DNA of 64,000 nt from Desulfuromonas sp. DDH964. Its GTDB lineage: Bacteria > Desulfobacterota > Desulfuromonadia > Desulfuromonadales > DDH964. The stretch lies in the NCBI RefSeq assembly GCF_001611275.1, contig NZ_CP015080.1, positions 2,604,001 through 2,668,000 of the forward strand. Reading direction: 5' to 3'. Shown here in pieces: positions 61,285-64,000 of the stretch. The translations under genes and the position numbers were made by a program. Within the stretch, counting starts at the first letter, position 1. Every line of letters begins with the position of its first letter. A model generated the notes under the pieces. That model searched no databases and was not told where the DNA came from. It worked only from the letters and a program-made list of their open reading frames with translations.

Positions 61285-61761
61285 ATGATGCGCATACTTT
61301 TCATTACCCTGGGACTGTTTTTGACGTTGCTGAGCGCTGCGCCCGAAGCTCTCGCCTTTAAATGTAATGTCATGGCCACCGGGCTCAATTTCGGCAGCTA
61401 CGATGTGTTCGACAATGTCGCCAAGGATACCACCGGCGCCATAACCGTCACCTGCAATGCCCCGGAACAAAATCCCAACGCCCCGCTCCCGGTCACGGTT
61501 TCCCTCAGCCCCGGCAATTCCGGGACCTTCGCGCAACGCCAGCTTCGGGGGACGGGGAACACCCCGCTCGTTTACAATCTCTTTACCAATGCGGCTTGTT
61601 CCACCATCTGGGGCGACGGCTCCGGTTCATCGAGCATCATCAGCGGCAATGTAACCAGAACTTCACCCTTGACGGCAACGATCTACGGCAGAATCCCCCC
61701 CCGCCAGAACGTTGCCGCCGGTAGTTACAGCGACCTCATCACGGTAACCATTCAGTGGTAA
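61285..61761 (+). CDS. Spore coat protein U domain protein (tip subunit candidate)
   Basis: The 158-residue secreted protein (signal peptide about 1-24, ending ALA) has FKCNVMATGLNFGSYDVF, ITVTCNAPEQ, VTVSLSPGNSG and the end SDLITVTIQW. Its SCPU domain lacks an N-terminal donor strand extension (the fold begins at the first Cys), so it fits a tip subunit that only accepts a strand. ATG 61285 or 61288. Last gene of the operon. Confidence 0.85.
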   Translation: MMRILFITLGLFLTLLSAAPEALAFKCNVMATGLNFGSYDVFDNVAKDTTGAITVTCNAPEQNPNAPLPVTVSLSPGNSGTFAQRQLRGTGNTPLVYNLFTNAACSTIWGDGSGSSSIISGNVTRTSPLTATIYGRIPPRQNVAAGSYSDLITVTIQW

Positions 61762-61997
61762 CGTCTATGGCCTCTCCCCGGGAGGAAAAGTGTCAAATTA
61801 TTGATTCCGCGTCAAAATTACAACCACCCTGTAGCAGCCAACGAACTGCTCTAGGATTCGTATCCCCGTATATTATCAGCAAGTTACCAGCTCCCCGCCG
61901 GGACTGACGATCCAACCTTCCCCAATCCTTCGATCCTTCCCTGCCAAGTTATTGACTCTCCATATTTTTTCTTCCCTGTTTTCAACAACTTGAGGCT
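61762..61997. other. Intergenic stretch between pilus operon and second GEMM leader
   Basis: No gene is seen. A short palindrome GGAT-TCGT-ATCC lies at 61853-61864. It may hold the activator site for the -24/-12 promoter that follows; the pilus palindrome itself is not repeated here. Confidence 0.35.
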
Positions 61998-62013
61998 TGG
62001 CACAACAATCGCA
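61998..62013 (+). promoter_or_regulatory. Predicted sigma-54 promoter of the second GEMM-controlled gene
   Basis: TGGCAC-AACAA-TCGCA matches -24/-12 with one mismatch and exact GG-N10-GC spacing. The start would be near 62024, about 90 bases ahead of the aptamer. Confidence 0.7.
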
Positions 62014-62110
62014 GCTTATACTGATCAAGAGCCCTGCAAGGTTCATGGATCCAGGAAAGGCAAAACGAAAACGACCAGCCTTTCCCCGATCACCGTAAAA
62101 GGGCTGCACA

Positions 62111-62215
62111 CTTCAGCGACAACGGCAAACCCGGAGAAATCCGGCGACGCAAAGCCACGGGTCCTCGTCAACCTGAACATTGGTGCAGGTGGAACGGATA
62201 GCCGGGTTACCGAAG
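62111..62215 (+). ncRNA. Second GEMM-I riboswitch (predicted c-di-GMP), translational type
   Basis: It shares a long core with the 56164 aptamer: GGCAAACCCGGAGAAAUCCGG, cited in part as CCGGAGAAAUCCGG, GACGCAAAGCCACGGGUCCU, then a different second stem and GCCGGGUUACCGAAG. P1 is CUUC (62111-62114) with GAAG (62212-62215). No terminator lies before the gene. The P1 3' strand is part of AAGGGAG, the ribosome binding site of the gene at 62228, so ligand should hide it. Confidence 0.92.
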
Positions 62216-62227
62216 GGAGTGACAATC

Positions 62228-62674
62228 ATGAAACTTCTCGTCACTGTAATTCTGGCACTTGCCATCCTCAGCCCCTGGGCCGCGACGGTACAGGCGTCCT
62301 CCAGCAGCAGCGCCATCGTACAGGTCCAGGCCGTTATCCGCCCCTGGATCAAGTTCTCGGCCAATCAGCCTATGACCAGCTACGAAGTGACCAGTGAAGA
62401 CATCCGTCGCGGCTACATTGATTTGCCCCAGGCCCTGACCTTCAGTGTTCAGACCAACATCCGCGATGCCATCCGCTTCGAAATCAGCAGCGGTGGTCCG
62501 GAACAGATCCTGGTCAAAGATGGTCAATCCGCCCTGTCGGAGGCTGTCCATGTTGTCGGCACCCTGCCATCGGTTGCAGTGACACGTAACCTCGACATGC
62601 GTGTCGTCCTTGCCGAAGGAACCCAGGAAGGGACCTACCCACTGATGATCGCCATGGCGCCGATCGCCTACTGA
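62228..62674 (+). CDS. Small secreted protein under GEMM control, unknown family
   Basis: The 148-residue protein has a signal peptide (1-24, ending VQA) and a beta-rich mature part: AIVQVQAVIRPWIKF, LTFSVQTNIRDAIRFEIS, and NLDMRVVLAEGTQEGTYPLMI, ending MAPIAY. The aromatic end and strand pattern resemble a pilin C-terminal strand, but it has no cysteine and no SCPU signature. It may be a subunit or accessory of the neighbouring pilus. ATG 62228 is set by AAGGGAG eight bases ahead; the longer frame from 62180 would run through the aptamer. Confidence 0.75.
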   Translation: MKLLVTVILALAILSPWAATVQASSSSSAIVQVQAVIRPWIKFSANQPMTSYEVTSEDIRRGYIDLPQALTFSVQTNIRDAIRFEISSGGPEQILVKDGQSALSEAVHVVGTLPSVAVTRNLDMRVVLAEGTQEGTYPLMIAMAPIAY

Positions 62675-62693
62675 TCGACCACATCGCCCAGCC

Positions 62694-62741
62694 GAAAGAA
62701 AGAGAGCGCCATCCTGTGCGGGACGGCGCTCTCTTTCTTTC
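62694..62741. terminator. Bidirectional rho-independent terminator
   Basis: GAAAGAAAGAGAGCGCC (62694-62710) pairs perfectly with 62725-62741, with T-rich arms on the right. It separates the secreted-protein gene from the convergent peroxiredoxin gene. Confidence 0.88.
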
Positions 62742-62766
62742 GTTCTTTCGGCTGCAGAAATCTTTT

Positions 62767-63369
62767 TCAGAGACTCCCGGCCTTCTTGCTCAGATAGCTG
62801 GCGACACCTTCGGCGTTCGGCTTCATCCCCTCATCCCCCTTGTTCCATCCCGCCGGGCAGACCTCCCCGTACTTCTCGGTGAACTGCAGGGCGTCGACCA
62901 TGCGCAGCATCTCGTCAACGTTACGACCAAGGGGGAGATCGTTGACGACCTGGTGACGAACGATCCCCTTCTCATCGATGAGGAAGGAGCCGCGATAGGC
63001 AACCCCGGCATCACCGAACTCGACATCGTAAGCGCGGCAGATCTCGTGCTTGACGTCGGCGACCAGCGGGTACTTGACGGCGCCGATACCGCCATCCTCG
63101 ACCGGCGTATTGCGCCAGGCGACGTGGGTGAACTGGGAATCGATGGAGCAGCCGATAACCTGCACGCCACGTTCCTCGAATTCCTGGATCCGGCGGCTGA
63201 AAGCAATCAGCTCGGTGGGGCAGACAAAGGTGAAGTCAAGGGGATAGAAGAAGAGGACGATGTATTTGCCGTGGTAATCGGCGAGGGAGAAATCCCCCTT
63301 GATGGTACCATCGGGCAGGACCGCTGCAGCCGTGAACTCGGGGGCTTTCTTGCCAACCAGAACGCTCAT
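62767..63369 (-). CDS. 2-Cys peroxiredoxin (AhpC/Prx1 type)
   Basis: The 200-residue enzyme has the peroxidatic Cys in DFTFVCPTE (about C50) and the resolving Cys in GEVCPAGW (about C169), with the catalytic Thr (T47) and Arg. It reduces hydrogen peroxide and organic peroxides in the cytoplasm with thioredoxin or a similar donor. The start at 63369 has AGGAGT ahead. It stands alone, 86 bases downstream of the recombinase gene. Confidence 0.95.
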   Translation of the reverse strand: MSVLVGKKAPEFTAAAVLPDGTIKGDFSLADYHGKYIVLFFYPLDFTFVCPTELIAFSRRIQEFEERGVQVIGCSIDSQFTHVAWRNTPVEDGGIGAVKYPLVADVKHEICRAYDVEFGDAGVAYRGSFLIDEKGIVRHQVVNDLPLGRNVDEMLRMVDALQFTEKYGEVCPAGWNKGDEGMKPNAEGVASYLSKKAGSL

Positions 63370-63454
63370 TGTACTACTCCTTTCAGGGGGTTGAATCGGT
63401 TGTCAGTGTTCAAATTGGCACCAGTTTACCGATTGCTCCGGAGGTGTCAAGGAA

Positions 63455-64000
63455 TTACTGACCGTTTTTGTCTTTTTTTATCCGGCTGCGCGGATGGGCG
63501 TCGTCGTAGACCCGGGCGAGGTGCTCGATGCTGACCTGAGTGTACTTCTGGGTGGTGGAAAGGGAGGCGTGGCCGAGCAGTTCCTGGATCGCGCGCAAGT
63601 CGGCGCCGCCCCCGAGCAGGTGGGTGGCAAAAGAGTGGCGCAGGGAATGGGGGGTCGCCTCCTTGAGGATGCCGGCCTGCAGCAGCCGGACCTTGAGATT
63701 GCGCTGGACGCTGCGGGGGGTGAGCCGGCCGCCGCGGTGGTTGATGAAGAGGGGCGCATCGAGGGGCGCCGGGCCGCGGGCATCGAGATAGTCACGCAGC
63801 GCCTCCCGCGCCTTGCGACCAACCGGGACGATCCGCTCCTTGCGCCCCTTGCCGACGACCCGGACCAGGCCGGCCGCAAGATCGAGCCCCTGGATGTCGA
63901 GCCCGGTCAGTTCGCTCACGCGCAGGCCGCAGGAATAGAGGGTCTCGACGATCGCGCGGTCGCGCAGACCGAGGAGGTGGTCACCGCCGTCCCGTTCCAT
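63455..64000 (-). CDS. XerC/XerD-type tyrosine recombinase, C-terminal part (cut by window edge)
   Basis: The 181 visible residues hold the catalytic domain with Arg in SCGLRVSEL, the Lys-containing VVGKGRKERIVPVG, HSLRHSFATHLL (HxxR), GHASLSTTQ and the nucleophile Tyr in QKYTQVS. It is the chromosome-dimer resolution type by sequence (XerC is more likely than XerD, not certain). The N-terminal core-binding domain lies beyond the right edge; the Met at 64000 is not the true start. Confidence 0.92.
   Translation of the reverse strand: MERDGGDHLLGLRDRAIVETLYSCGLRVSELTGLDIQGLDLAAGLVRVVGKGRKERIVPVGRKAREALRDYLDARGPAPLDAPLFINHRGGRLTPRSVQRNLKVRLLQAGILKEATPHSLRHSFATHLLGGGADLRAIQELLGHASLSTTQKYTQVSIEHLARVYDDAHPRSRIKKDKNGQ

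Overview
This GC-rich window looks like chromosome from a member of the Desulfuromonadia (Geobacter, Desulfuromonas or Geoalkalibacter type). The signs are a succinyl:acetate CoA-transferase gene, a bacteriohemerythrin, GEMM-I riboswitches (one very like the Geobacter 3',3'-cGAMP aptamers as I remember them), sigma-54 regulators with -24/-12 promoters, and an rpoH gene under a CIRCE operator. This placement is inferred from gene content; no rRNA or tRNA gene was seen.

Regions: 1-10 kb holds housekeeping genes: an M16C peptidase end, DUF1499, MTH1187-family, SseB-like, HrpB helicase, an aminotransferase/M20 peptidase pair, and a cell-wall/lipoprotein run (M23, lipoprotein, LysM-NlpC/P60, AcpH). 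10-18 kb holds a rhodanese-ferritin fusion, two radical SAM proteins, a bacteriohemerythrin and a tandem-HD/HD-GYP protein. 18.4-23.6 kb is a LolA-like/two FtsX permeases/LolD ATPase/outer-membrane protein operon, followed by an IS200-like element. 24-31.6 kb holds a SYLF protein, a Cys-rich response regulator, an OmpA protein with TSP3 repeats, a 770-residue coiled-coil protein behind a predicted cGAMP riboswitch, MnmM-like, TerB-like, DUF190 and CrcB genes. 31.7-34.3 kb holds pgi and CIRCE-controlled rpoH.

34.4-41.6 kb is an accessory island: an integron remnant (possible integrase fragment, attI-like core, a DHFR-family cassette with attC, a second cassette broken by an IS21 element), an IS4-type transposase end, a 345-357 bp tandem duplication, a HEPN/MNT toxin-antitoxin pair, and dispersed repeats at both edges. 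41.6-50.2 kb holds a CrtI/RetSat-like oxidoreductase and a tightly overlapping MoxR-Bat operon ending in bamD. 50.3-52.2 kb is the acetate CoA-transferase, followed by a GGA-rich possible small RNA.

52.5-62.7 kb is the most interesting part. Two NtrC-type sigma-54 activators (one with a degenerate receiver) precede a palindrome, a -24/-12 promoter, a GEMM-I riboswitch with terminator and antiterminator, and an archaic chaperone-usher operon (two spore-coat-U pilins, chaperone, usher, third subunit). The usher carries a C-terminal OmpA-like domain. A second GEMM-I riboswitch, again behind a -24/-12 promoter, lies directly on the ribosome binding site of a small secreted protein. With the 29.5 kb leader, three GEMM leaders in 33 kb each sit behind a sigma-54-type promoter. 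This suggests two-layer control: an enhancer-binding protein starts transcription and a cyclic dinucleotide decides whether it is used. The window ends with a 2-Cys peroxiredoxin and the C-terminal part of a XerC/D recombinase.
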